Shown here: positions 56,092-63,639 of the stretch, piece by piece
Position numbering within the stretch: the stretch's first letter is position 1
How the letters are laid out: every line of letters begins with the position of its first letter
Assembly: GCA_030848545.1 (NCBI GenBank)
Contig: JAVDCA010000006.1
Coordinates: 124,001-188,000, forward strand
Source: Astrobacterium formosum
Lineage (GTDB): Bacteria; Pseudomonadota; Alphaproteobacteria; Rhizobiales; Xanthobacteraceae
Direction of reading: 5' to 3'
DNA length: 64,000 nucleotides
Position numbers and translations under genes: made by a program
The notes under the pieces: model-generated
What the model was told of the DNA's origin: nothing
Seen by the model: only the letters and a program-made list of their open reading frames with translations
The model's database searches: none

Positions 56092-56607
56092 TTAAGAGGC
56101 GGACGCGGCGGCGAGCGCCGCGCCGGCCCGGTCGGCCACGCCCTCGGCCGATTGAAGGACATCGTAGTCGCCGCGTAGCGCCTTCAAGCCGTGGCGCTCA
56201 CGCTCGATCTCGCGGGCGGTGCGAAAGCCGAGGCGGCGCAGGACCGGCAGCGGTGGACACCAACCCTGGATGGCATGCTGGAGCAGGAAGGCTCCGACCG
56301 CCGCCGGCAACAGGAGAAAGCGCGCGCCGCGGGATCTGGCCAGCAGGACCCCGATCACCGTCGCGGTCGCGGCGTTCGCTTCGAGCGCCCGCTCGACATC
56401 CCACTCGGCGTCGAGTTCGGAGAGACGCTGCGGAATTTCCTCCAGGTGGTCGGCGAAGTACAGGAGATTGCGATCGATCTGCCGCTCGATGCGAGCATTG
56501 ATCTCGGCATCTGTATTGCGGCGCACCCGCTCAGTCGTTTTGGGCAGAGCGCTCTCGGACAAGCTGGTCTTGTACAAGCTGGTATTGGACAAGCTGGTGG
56601 TGGACAT
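56092..56607 (-). CDS. DUF2892-family membrane protein with repeat-encoded N-terminus
   Basis: 171 residues. The conserved part begins about residue 31 (NTDAEINARIERQIDRNLLY) and contains the DUF2892 hydrophobic pair (ANAATATVIGVLLARSRGAR, FLLLPAAVGAFLLQHAIQGW) and PPLPVLRRLGFRTAREIERE. The first 25 residues are encoded by a triple 15-bp repeat: STTSLSNTSLYKTSLSES. ATG 56607 has an AGGAG site ten bases upstream, which favours translation of the repeat; a GTG at 56526 would exclude it. Confidence 0.82.
   Translation of the reverse strand: MSTTSLSNTSLYKTSLSESALPKTTERVRRNTDAEINARIERQIDRNLLYFADHLEEIPQRLSELDAEWDVERALEANAATATVIGVLLARSRGARFLLLPAAVGAFLLQHAIQGWCPPLPVLRRLGFRTAREIERERHGLKALRGDYDVLQSAEGVADRAGAALAAASAS
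56557..56601. repeat. Three 15-bp tandem repeats at the DUF2892 gene start
   Basis: Plus-strand unit GGACAAGCTGGTATT with few changes, read on the minus strand as the pentapeptide series (S/K)xTSLx. In frame, so copy-number change would add or remove five residues without frameshift. Confidence 0.85.
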
Positions 56608-56840
56608 ACACAAGGTTCTCCTGGTCAGGGGCGAGGTTGGGATTCCACGTCACCGCCGGCCTTCCCGCGCGGGTCGTGGTATGATGGCTGTCGGCTTCGC
56701 CGCCGCCCGAGACACCCGAATGGCACCATCGTTTAGTGTCTCGGCCGGCTTGAAGAAGCCCGCTGATCGAGACACCAACACCTGCGCCGCCGATCCGGTT
56801 CCTGCCTTCCGTGCCGCGCGAGCGAAACAAGAGCTCAGCC

Positions 56841-57281
56841 ATGATCCCCGTTCCGGAACGCGCGCATGCCAGGACGGCTTCGCGTCGACGCCTCTATGCC
56901 CTCTCGCTCGGCGTCTGGTTCGGCCTCCTGGGGATCGCCGTCGTCAATGGCGGCCTGCGCGAACTCCTGTTGGCGCCGCGGCTTGGCTCGCTCGCCCTGT
57001 CTGTCTCCGGCCTGACCGCCATGGCGGCTTTCCTGGTCGTCATCGGTACGTTCGTTCACGTCACGAGGCCGTCCGTCCCCGCGGCCTTGCGGATCGGCCT
57101 TCTCTGGCTGGTGCTCACGCTGGCCGCCGAAGCCCTGTTGACCCTCGCGGCGGGCCGGCCGACCCTGGAGGTCCTCTCCGCGCTCGGACCGGCCGCGATC
57201 GCCTCCGGGAACCTGATGGCCCCTCTCCTCGTCATCGTCACGCTGGCGCCGGCGGCCTTCGCGGCCCGGCAGAGAGACTGA
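56841..57281 (+). CDS. Four-helix membrane protein, unknown function
   Basis: 146 residues with four hydrophobic segments (about 18-38, 46-68, 78-98 and 105-135). ASRRRLYALSLGVWFGLLGI near the start and NGGLRELLLAPRLG resemble small permease-like or DUF-type proteins; no firm family. ATG 56841 chosen over an earlier start because the preceding residues are not conserved-looking. Confidence 0.7.
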   Translation: MIPVPERAHARTASRRRLYALSLGVWFGLLGIAVVNGGLRELLLAPRLGSLALSVSGLTAMAAFLVVIGTFVHVTRPSVPAALRIGLLWLVLTLAAEALLTLAAGRPTLEVLSALGPAAIASGNLMAPLLVIVTLAPAAFAARQRD

Positions 57282-57353
57282 GCGCGCAAGCGTAGATTTG
57301 CGCCGGCTTGCACCGGCTTGCGCCACCATGGTTCCCGGATCAGGAGAAGCCCG

Positions 57354-57518
57354 ATGTCCGAGCCCCAACCGCAAGTGGAGATCGTCTGCAACCGCTGCGG
57401 ACACCGCATGAGCCGTACGCCGGCACGGCTACGGCGGGAGACACCGGTGGTCTGTCCGGCCTGCGGCGCCGAGGTGGTGCCCGCCGGCAGTGACCCGCCG
57501 CCGTCCGCCACGGACTGA
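57354..57518 (+). CDS. Small zinc-ribbon protein
   Basis: 54 residues with two CxxC pairs: VEIVCNRCGHRMSRT and VVCPACGAEVV. Typical of small cytosolic zinc ribbons. Start at ATG 57354 after AGGAGAAG. Function unknown. Confidence 0.72.
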   Translation: MSEPQPQVEIVCNRCGHRMSRTPARLRRETPVVCPACGAEVVPAGSDPPPSATD

Positions 57519-57664
57519 CGATGCGCAGTGGAGACAAGGGAAAATACGGGTGCTGCGACGGCAGCGAATTTAGTAGTGTTGGCTAAGCGGCCACTGTCGA
57601 CATGCTTGGTCGGCGCGGCCCGCGTTTCGGTGCATCACATCGATTGCTCAAGATGGAGGGCTCC

Positions 57665-57814
57665 ATGGCCAAAGGTCAGCAGCGCAGCACCAAGGAAAAG
57701 AAGAAACCGAAGTCCGACAAGAACAAACAGAAGAAGCACCAGCCGTTCGGCGGCCATGCGGCGAGTCCGAGCCAGGATCACCCCGGCTTCAATCCGTTCG
57801 CCAAGAAGGCCTGA
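57665..57814 (+). CDS. Small highly basic hypothetical protein
   Basis: 49 residues, 14 of them lysine in the first 30, beginning AKGQQRSTKEKKKPKSDKNK and ending GFNPFAKKA. Similar Lys-rich small proteins of Hyphomicrobiales are known as hypothetical proteins and may bind nucleic acid (inference). Start at ATG 57665 after GGAGGG. Confidence 0.7.
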   Translation: MAKGQQRSTKEKKKPKSDKNKQKKHQPFGGHAASPSQDHPGFNPFAKKA

Positions 57815-58009
57815 GTCGGCCGTTCTTCTGGAAAGCTCCCGCCGCCGTGCGGCGAATCGGTCATCGGAGCGGCATCACGATCGGCGGTGGGGTTGCCGGC
57901 GTGGGTAGGTCTTTGACAACGGGCGCGTCCCGACGCAAGACACGCCTCGGCGCGATCGGCATTGTCTGGCCCGCGCCGAAGGGTTTCGAATGACCATGGG
58001 GGGTTCCTG

Positions 58010-58888
58010 ATGACCACACGCCTGATCGTGACCCTGTTCGTGACCAGCCTCGCCGCCGGCCTCGTTCCCGCGGCCGCCCAGACCCCGGGTGAAGTCGGTG
58101 CGCCCCGGGTACGGCTGGCGCAATCCGGGCCGGTTCCGCCGGTGGCCGAGGAAGACCAGATATCCCCCCGCCAGATCCAGCAGGAAAACCGCCGCCCGAC
58201 CCGCACGCCCGCGACGCAGACATCCGCCCCCAAGCCGGCCGCCCCGATGCCGGCACCGAAGCCGCGCGCTGCCCAACCGGCACAGGCGGATGCTCGGCCG
58301 ACGACTGGCGCCACGGCGGCCGCGGCCGCCGCCCGGCCCGCCGCCCGCATATCCGCGCCGCGCACCATCTCCTGCTCCGGCGTATTCGGTCGCGAATCCA
58401 CCCACCTCAAGCTCGCCATCGCGTTCGACTCCAAGAACCTGGTGTTCACCGAGGTGGACGGGCCGGAAGGCAGCAAGCTCAACGCCTCGGTGCTGTTCCC
58501 CAACGACCCCAAGCGCCGCCTGGAAGTGCTGTGGCAGAACGAGGCCTCGCGCGCCGACACGTCGCTGATCGTCATCGGCGGCAAGTCGCAGTGGACCGGC
58601 CCCAAGAACATGAGGCTCGGCATGACGCTCGCGGCACTCGAAAAGGCCAACGGCAAGCCGTTCTCCCTGTCCGGCCTCGACCAGGACAATGGCGGCTCCG
58701 TGCTCGACTGGAAGGGTGGCGCCATGGCGTCGCTTCCGGGCGGCTGCAAGGTCGGCGTGCGTTTCGCCGCCGACGCCAAGGCGAAGGACGAAGCCCGTGC
58801 GGCCGCGGCCGGCAAGGAGCTCAATTCCAATGACGCCGTGCTCAAGCCGGCAAGATTGACGGTCACCGAGATCATCCTCGGCTATTGA
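58010..58888 (+). CDS. Secreted protein with Pro/Ala-rich linker and C-terminal domain, unknown
   Basis: 292 residues. Signal peptide 1-23 (PAAAQ), a long Pro/Ala/Arg linker (25-115), then a folded domain of about 165 residues starting ISCSGVFGRESTHLKLAIAF with FTEVDGPEGSKLNASVLFPN and GGKSQWTGPKNMRLGMTLAA. Periplasmic, no catalytic motif. Start at ATG 58010; upstream in-frame codons lack a ribosome site. Confidence 0.75.
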   Translation: MTTRLIVTLFVTSLAAGLVPAAAQTPGEVGAPRVRLAQSGPVPPVAEEDQISPRQIQQENRRPTRTPATQTSAPKPAAPMPAPKPRAAQPAQADARPTTGATAAAAAARPAARISAPRTISCSGVFGRESTHLKLAIAFDSKNLVFTEVDGPEGSKLNASVLFPNDPKRRLEVLWQNEASRADTSLIVIGGKSQWTGPKNMRLGMTLAALEKANGKPFSLSGLDQDNGGSVLDWKGGAMASLPGGCKVGVRFAADAKAKDEARAAAAGKELNSNDAVLKPARLTVTEIILGY

Positions 58889-59018
58889 GCGCCAGCTCGT
58901 CGCTGCAAGCCACCGGGCCTTCAGCCGGCCCGATGGCAGGTTCCGCGAAACAATTCGGGTCCGGGACACCGCGGCCGAGGCCTCCTCGCAATGACGAGGA
59001 AGATCATGGCTTTCGCCA

Positions 59019-60089
59019 TCACCCGTCGCGTTCGCGCGTACGCACCGACTGGATGACCTTGGCGGCGAGGTCGGGCGGCACCGCGAGATAGTCCTTGAGC
59101 ACGGCGCCGGGCGCCGCATGGTCGCGCCGGCGGCGGTTGCGCAGCCGCAGCGTCGCCGAGAAAGCGTTGACGTCGAGCCCGGCCGCACGGCAGATCAGCA
59201 TCGTCAGCGTGACGTCGGTCCCGAACAGGTTCGACACCACGATGTCACTGCCCAGCTTCAGCCGGCGCGCGAACAGGGCGGCGACGTCCACGATGTGATC
59301 GGCGTCTGCGAGTTCGACGACGGCGGCGGCGAACGAGAGATCGCCGCGATCGATCAGCCTCACCAGCACCTCGAGGGGCCGCGACGGCGTCGCCGAGGCG
59401 CGCAGGCGCGCGGCGAGCAGGCTGCGCGCCTCGCCGACCAGGTCGCAGGCGGCCGCGACCGGAATGCCGACGTCGAGATTCTCCAGGCGCGCATGCATCG
59501 AGGCGGCGAGCACCGGCAGGAGCTCGGTCGCGACCTTGTCCGGCAGGTCGCGGCGCATGATGAGGAGGTCGAGTACGTTGTCGTTGGCGACCGCGTGCCG
59601 CGCCAGGATGGCGAAGCCGTCGTCGGACATGCGCGCGCCGTCGTTGCCGGCGAGCGCGCCGGCGACATTGTCGTTGCCGTGGGAAACCAGGACGTCGGTG
59701 ACGCGCTCCGACAGCAGACGGCGCCGTGCGATCGCGAGCAGGTGCGGTTCGCTGCGGCGCTTGGCGATCGGCACGAGGTCGTCGTCGCCGAGTGCGGGCG
59801 AGTTTGTGAGCAACGATTCGGCGACGTCGATCTCGTCGCCGGCCAGGCGCAGCAGGGTGCGGCGCGGCGGGGCGTCCATGGCGGCGAGGCGCTCGGCGAG
59901 CTCGCGCCGCGCCACCGGCTCCACCTCCTCGAGCACGAGGTCGAGAATGTCGTCGAACAGCGCCGTTTCGGTGGTGCTGCGTTCCGCGGATGCGAAGAAC
60001 ATGTCGGCGATGGCGCGCAGCAACGCGGCGCGTTCGTCGTGCGAGCGTCTGCCGGCCAGTTTGAGCAGGCGATCTACAGGTCCCATCAT
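59019..60089 (-). CDS. DUF2336-domain protein
   Basis: 356 residues, HEAT-like helical repeats. Typical DUF2336 blocks: ALFDDILDLVLEEVEPVARR, LLRLAGDEIDVAESLLTNSP, RRLLSERVTDVLVSHGNDNV. DUF2336 is nearly confined to alphaproteobacteria, function unknown; it supports the taxonomic placement. Two ATGs (60089, 60086) are possible. Alone on the minus strand. Confidence 0.9.
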   Translation of the reverse strand: MMGPVDRLLKLAGRRSHDERAALLRAIADMFFASAERSTTETALFDDILDLVLEEVEPVARRELAERLAAMDAPPRRTLLRLAGDEIDVAESLLTNSPALGDDDLVPIAKRRSEPHLLAIARRRLLSERVTDVLVSHGNDNVAGALAGNDGARMSDDGFAILARHAVANDNVLDLLIMRRDLPDKVATELLPVLAASMHARLENLDVGIPVAAACDLVGEARSLLAARLRASATPSRPLEVLVRLIDRGDLSFAAAVVELADADHIVDVAALFARRLKLGSDIVVSNLFGTDVTLTMLICRAAGLDVNAFSATLRLRNRRRRDHAAPGAVLKDYLAVPPDLAAKVIQSVRTRERDG

Positions 60090-60397
60090 GCGCTCGCTGT
60101 TGTCGGCGGCACGAATAACCCCGACATGAAGCGAATTGGCTAACGGAACCGCAGGAAAACCGTTGACGGACGTTTACCATCTTCGGCGCAGGTGAAAGCA
60201 CGCGCGAGAACGCGCATGCGGTGTGCAACACCATGATGCGCCCGCACCGGACCGGACGACGGCGTGCGCCGCGCGTGCCGAACAATTGTCGGCAATGTTC
60301 CGCGCATGGGCCTCGTTTCGCCGCACGTTCGCCGTGACCTCGTCACAGTCCCATGTGGCAATCACGCCGCGCCTGGGGTGGCGTGATGATGCCGCAA

Positions 60398-60442
60398 CCT
60401 GTTCGGGAACATCCTGTTCGGGAGCATCCTGTTCGAATGCAT
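60398..60442. repeat. Three 15-bp tandem repeats before a phasin-like gene
   Basis: CCTGTTCGGGAACAT, CCTGTTCGGGAGCAT, CCTGTTCGAATGCAT. Ends 27 bases before the ATG at 60470, so it is in the 5' leader. Part of the 380-base stretch 60090-60469, which has no other feature I can support. Confidence 0.85.
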
Positions 60443-60469
60443 CGCGGACGGTGGAGCAAGGAGATGGAA

Positions 60470-60865
60470 ATGACTGCGATCAAGACCGACAAGCCGGCCA
60501 GCGACCTCGCGGCCGACAACGTCACGGCCGCAGCCGGATTCGAGGGTGAAATCCGCGAATTCGTGCGCCGCGATGTCGCCCCGTGGCGACGGCGCGACGG
60601 CACCGGCGATCCGGGCGCGGAAAACGTCAATCTTCTGGTCGAGCGCGTCGCCGGCGCCTCGATGACGGAAATCGACAACGTGATCGCCGAGTTGCAGAAC
60701 GTGCGCGAAATTCTCCGCCAGGAAGGCGAACGGGTCCAGCGCGAGGTGAGCGGCTATGCCAATCTCAGCCAGGCAGCGATGACCTCCATGAAGATCATCG
60801 CCGAAAGCATGACCCAATGGCGAGCCGCCGCGGGCCAGCCGACCGTCGCCGCCCGCCAGGAGTAG
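60470..60865 (+). CDS. Helical phasin-like small protein, unknown
   Basis: 131 residues, helical, no membrane segment. Middle and end resemble short phasin-like proteins: MTEIDNVIAELQNVREILRQ, EGERVQREVSGYANLSQAAM, TSMKIIAESMTQWRAAAG. Start at ATG 60470 (AAGGAG six bases upstream); ATG 60464 overlaps the ribosome site. Polyhydroxyalkanoate association is only a guess. Confidence 0.72.
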   Translation: MTAIKTDKPASDLAADNVTAAAGFEGEIREFVRRDVAPWRRRDGTGDPGAENVNLLVERVAGASMTEIDNVIAELQNVREILRQEGERVQREVSGYANLSQAAMTSMKIIAESMTQWRAAAGQPTVAARQE

Positions 60866-61290
60866 TGTGACCGGCCAGCGGGCTGTGATCGCCCATAAAG
60901 GGTGATCCGACACGACGCGGTTATCCACCGGACGCGTTATCCACCGGAAAGAAGTGTGCTCTCAAAACGCCGCGAGGCACGGCTGCCGTCCTGCCGTGCC
61001 TCGCCTTACGCGTCTATTCTTGCGACTTGTCTTTTGCGACTGGTCTCTCTCGCGACTTGCCTCTTGCGACTTGCCTCTTGCGACTCGTCGATGGGCGTAC
61101 CGCCCACTTCATAAGCCGTCAACGCGAAGCGGCGCCGGAGGTTCCTGCGTTCTTCGATACGCGGACGTCGCGGTTCCTTGGTCATCAAATTGCCCGAGAC
61201 CTCCGCCAATATGAACTTGAGTGTGGTTGCGGAACCCGGGCGGTTCCCAACGACTGGTCACAATCGGAAATTCAAGATCCCTTTCGACGC
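60866..61290. other. 425-base gene-free stretch with two tandem repeats
   Basis: Holds a 16/17-bp double repeat at 60915-60948 (GACGCGGTTATCCACCG then GACGCGTTATCCACCG) and, at 61016-61087, five imperfect copies of a 14-16 base unit with core CCTCTTGCGACTTG. The downstream porin-like gene starts at 61291. No ORF with protein-like content. Confidence 0.7.
61016..61087. repeat. 14-bp tandem repeat, five imperfect copies
   Basis: Core CCTCTTGCGACTTG; two exact-spaced copies at 61060-61087 and three more degraded copies to the left, with one 16-base unit. Pyrimidine-rich on the plus strand. About 200 bases upstream of the next gene. Confidence 0.8.
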
Positions 61291-62055
61291 ATGATCCGCC
61301 ACACCCCGCTTCCAAAGCTTGTGACGGGCTGCGCGCTCGTCGTGCTGCTGACCGGCGCGGCCACCGCAGAACCCGCCAAGACCAAGAGCCGGATCGGCGA
61401 CGATGCGAGCGCTCTCATCACGCGCCGCACCGATAATCCGGACGGAACCACCGCGCTCCGCATCGGTCGCCGCCTGCCGACCGAGTGGGAGACCCAGGTC
61501 GGTGTCGATGTCGGCCTGGACAGTTCGGATGTCTCGCCGACGATCGAATCCCGCCTGGACGGCTCGTGGCAACAGGACCGCTCCTCCGGCGCCGGCTGGG
61601 CGACCCTCACGGTCCCGGCGGCGCCGCTCGGCTGGGACAAGGCCGCCATCGAAGCCCGTATCGATCCCACCCAGGATCAGGGCAAGGTGTCGACGACGCT
61701 GAGCAAGTCCATACCGCTCGGATCCAAGACACGGCTCAATGTGAAGAACGGCTACGCCGTCACGGAACCCATTCCGAACCCGGTGGGATCGAGCCTGACA
61801 GCGGAGGATGCAAACGCGACCTCGCCGTCGTCTACCGTCGCGACCGAGAACAGCGTCAGCCTTCAAATCCTCCCCATGGCGACCACGCTGTCGGCGGGCG
61901 CGACCCTGTCTTCCACCGATGATCGCTGGTTGGGCTCCATCGGAGCCGAACAGAAGCTGTTCGGCGGCCCCGTGAGCATCACCGGCACGCTGAGCGAGCG
62001 CGCTGACGGCGCCGTGGACGGCAGCCTCAAGGCCGGCTTCAAGCGCCAGTGGTGA
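61291..62055 (+). CDS. Secreted beta-rich protein, possibly outer-membrane
   Basis: 254 residues. Signal peptide 1-27 (GAATAEP). The rest alternates polar and hydrophobic residues in short strands with turns (ETQVGVDVGLDSSDVSPTIE, LGSKTRLNVKNGYAVTEPIP, SLKAGFKRQW at the end, a terminal aromatic residue). That is a pattern of outer-membrane beta-barrels but short; I do not recognise the family. ATG 61291. Confidence 0.7.
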   Translation: MIRHTPLPKLVTGCALVVLLTGAATAEPAKTKSRIGDDASALITRRTDNPDGTTALRIGRRLPTEWETQVGVDVGLDSSDVSPTIESRLDGSWQQDRSSGAGWATLTVPAAPLGWDKAAIEARIDPTQDQGKVSTTLSKSIPLGSKTRLNVKNGYAVTEPIPNPVGSSLTAEDANATSPSSTVATENSVSLQILPMATTLSAGATLSSTDDRWLGSIGAEQKLFGGPVSITGTLSERADGAVDGSLKAGFKRQW

Positions 62056-62141
62056 ACGCACTCATTCGGGGGCGGCCTGAAGGCCCACGAGCCCGGAATC
62101 CATAGCTCCGCGATGACGAAGTGATCACTCGGTACCGCCTC

Positions 62142-62420
62142 ATATCAAGTTCGGCTTATTAGTTCCGCTTCCGTGCCCCGGGGCGCGGCGCAGTACGCAG
62201 CGGAGCGAAGCGCAGCGGAGTGGTGTGACGCTGAACCGGGGCCTCGCGCTGGCGCTTGCCGGGGCGAATGCTGCGGCAAGGCCCCGGCCCTGCGATGCAG
62301 CAGACCGCCAAGAGCGGTCCGCCGCCAAGAGCGGTCCGCCGCCGAGAGCGGTCCGCCGCCGAGAGCGGTCCGCCACATCGCGTCCGGGGCACGAGGGAAG
62401 TGATCGGCCGAATTCGGTAT
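62142..62420. repeat. Palindromic element, long form with 17-bp repeat inside
   Basis: Outer ends match the 71-bp short form at 31918-31988: GGCTTATTAGTTCCGCTTCC at the left, GGCCGAATTCGGTAT at the right. Between them lie about 205 extra bases holding several palindromes and the four-copy 17-bp repeat. The right end forms the stop codon of the next minus-strand gene. Fills the 364-base gap 62056-62419. Confidence 0.8.
62307..62374. repeat. 17-bp tandem repeat, four copies
   Basis: GCCAAGAGCGGTCCGCC twice then GCCGAGAGCGGTCCGCC twice, no spacers, inside the long palindromic element. The two sequence types are adjacent, suggesting recent duplication of a pair or single copies. Confidence 0.9.
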
Positions 62421-62662
62421 CACAACGTATGCGGCGGACCGTCCTGCAATTTGAGCTTGGCCCGCAGGGCGTCGATGCGGCGGGACGCCTCGGCCTTGCT
62501 CAGGCCCGGCGAAAACGCATCGAGTTCGTGGGCCTGTTCGGCGAGCGTCTTGAGATAGGAGGCCTGGGCGCCGGTCATGGGATCGTCGCCCGACACCCAT
62601 TCGGACGGATCCTTCTCGGTATTGGACGCGGGCTCGGGTGCGCGCTTGGGATCGTGGTCCAT
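62420..62662 (-). CDS. DUF3072-family small protein
   Basis: 80 residues. DUF3072 pattern DDPMTGAQASYLKTLAEQAH and LSKAEASRRIDALRAKLKLQ. Function unknown. It starts within the stop of the upstream gene (TGATG), so it is co-translated with the DUF1236-like protein. Its own TGA lies on the edge of the palindromic element. Confidence 0.85.
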   Translation of the reverse strand: MDHDPKRAPEPASNTEKDPSEWVSGDDPMTGAQASYLKTLAEQAHELDAFSPGLSKAEASRRIDALRAKLKLQDGPPHTL

Positions 62663-63042
62663 CAGTGAGCCTCCGTCATCACGGCGACAACCTGCCGGGT
62701 CTTGCCGTCGACGATCATCACCTGCTTTTCCACCATGGCGACCGAGAGCCCCTGCGCCTGCGGAATGAGCGTCGCGAGCGTATCGGGCATCTCCGCGAGT
62801 TCTATGCCGTCGGGAACACGGGCGCCGACCGAGACCCGGAAGCCGGTCGGTGCGGCATAGTTTTTCTGCGTCTTGCTGACGCTCTGGAAGACGGTCTGGC
62901 GCTGCGCCGTCGATAATTCCAAGGCCGGCGCCGCGGCGGCATCCTGGGTGGCGCTCTGGGCGCTTGCGCCGGGCGCGGCGCCCGACACGGCCAGGACCAA
63001 CAACCCGATGATGAGGTAGATGGAGGGAATGCGCCGCCGCAC
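62662..63042 (-). CDS. DUF1236-like secreted protein
   Basis: 126 residues from GTG 63042 (GGAGGGAATGCG context downstream on the other strand is not its ribosome site). Signal peptide 1-28 (GASAQ). The C-terminal half follows DUF1236: GFRVSVGARVPDGIELAEMP, VAMVEKQVMIVDGKTRQVVA. Periplasmic, function unknown. First gene of a pair with DUF3072. Confidence 0.82.
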   Translation of the reverse strand: MRRRIPSIYLIIGLLVLAVSGAAPGASAQSATQDAAAAPALELSTAQRQTVFQSVSKTQKNYAAPTGFRVSVGARVPDGIELAEMPDTLATLIPQAQGLSVAMVEKQVMIVDGKTRQVVAVMTEAH

Positions 63043-63120
63043 CTAGTGCCGTCCTCTTGCTCTCGCGTTTTTTTCGCGGGAACAACGCCGGGCGCGCGCG
63101 CCAGTTCCGGACGCAGCCCG

Positions 63121-63300
63121 TTACCGGATGACGGTGGGGGCGCGCGCGGAGGCGAGCGGGCGGACGATCTGGGAGCCGGCGTCGAGGGAGAGTTGGCCGT
63201 CCACATGGCCTTTGACCACGATGCCGCCGATCATCACCACGATCGCAGTCACGAGACCAAATGTCACTCCGACGACTTCAAGTCCTTTGCGATCGGCCAT
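63121..63300 (-). CDS. Small single-helix membrane protein
   Basis: 59 residues. Charged start MADRKGLEVVG, one membrane helix (11-30, VTFGLVTAIVVMIGGIVV), then a short outer part with SLDAGSQIVRPLASARAPTV. ATG 63300 has GGAGGGGTGAC upstream on its strand. No family recognised. Confidence 0.75.
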   Translation of the reverse strand: MADRKGLEVVGVTFGLVTAIVVMIGGIVVKGHVDGQLSLDAGSQIVRPLASARAPTVIR

Positions 63301-63639
63301 GTCACCCCTCCTTGAACACCTGTTGGTCGCCCCACGGGCGGGCCGGTTCAAACCTGCAGGGAAAATAACCGGTCCCATGTTCGTCCCGCGCCGATAACGC
63401 GGCCCCCTCTTGCCCGTTCCGGCCGCCGAAGCGCACCGCAATGGCGTGCAGGCATTTGTTAACCATCGCTGCCGACACTCGACGAAGGCAGACCCGCGTC
63501 CACCGGGACTTTCGTCCGGCCCCGGCGTCCCGCCGAGATTTTTAGTCCCGGCGAGATTAGCGCAATTCTGTTGCTTTTTTGCTCTTGCATCGGAGTGCGC
63601 CCGTGAAGAACCATGGGCGTGGGGAACGGGGATGAAGGC
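63301..63639. other. 339-base gene-free stretch
   Basis: Divergent promoter region between the small membrane protein and the last gene. A TTTTTAGTC/T-rich patch lies near 63538-63580. Apparent ORFs across it are Arg/Pro-rich and not convincing; no repeat recognised. Confidence 0.45.

Noticed and set aside
62307-62374. CRISPR-like array of four 17-bp repeats
   Set aside because: Repeats are directly adjacent with no spacers, and no cas genes are nearby.
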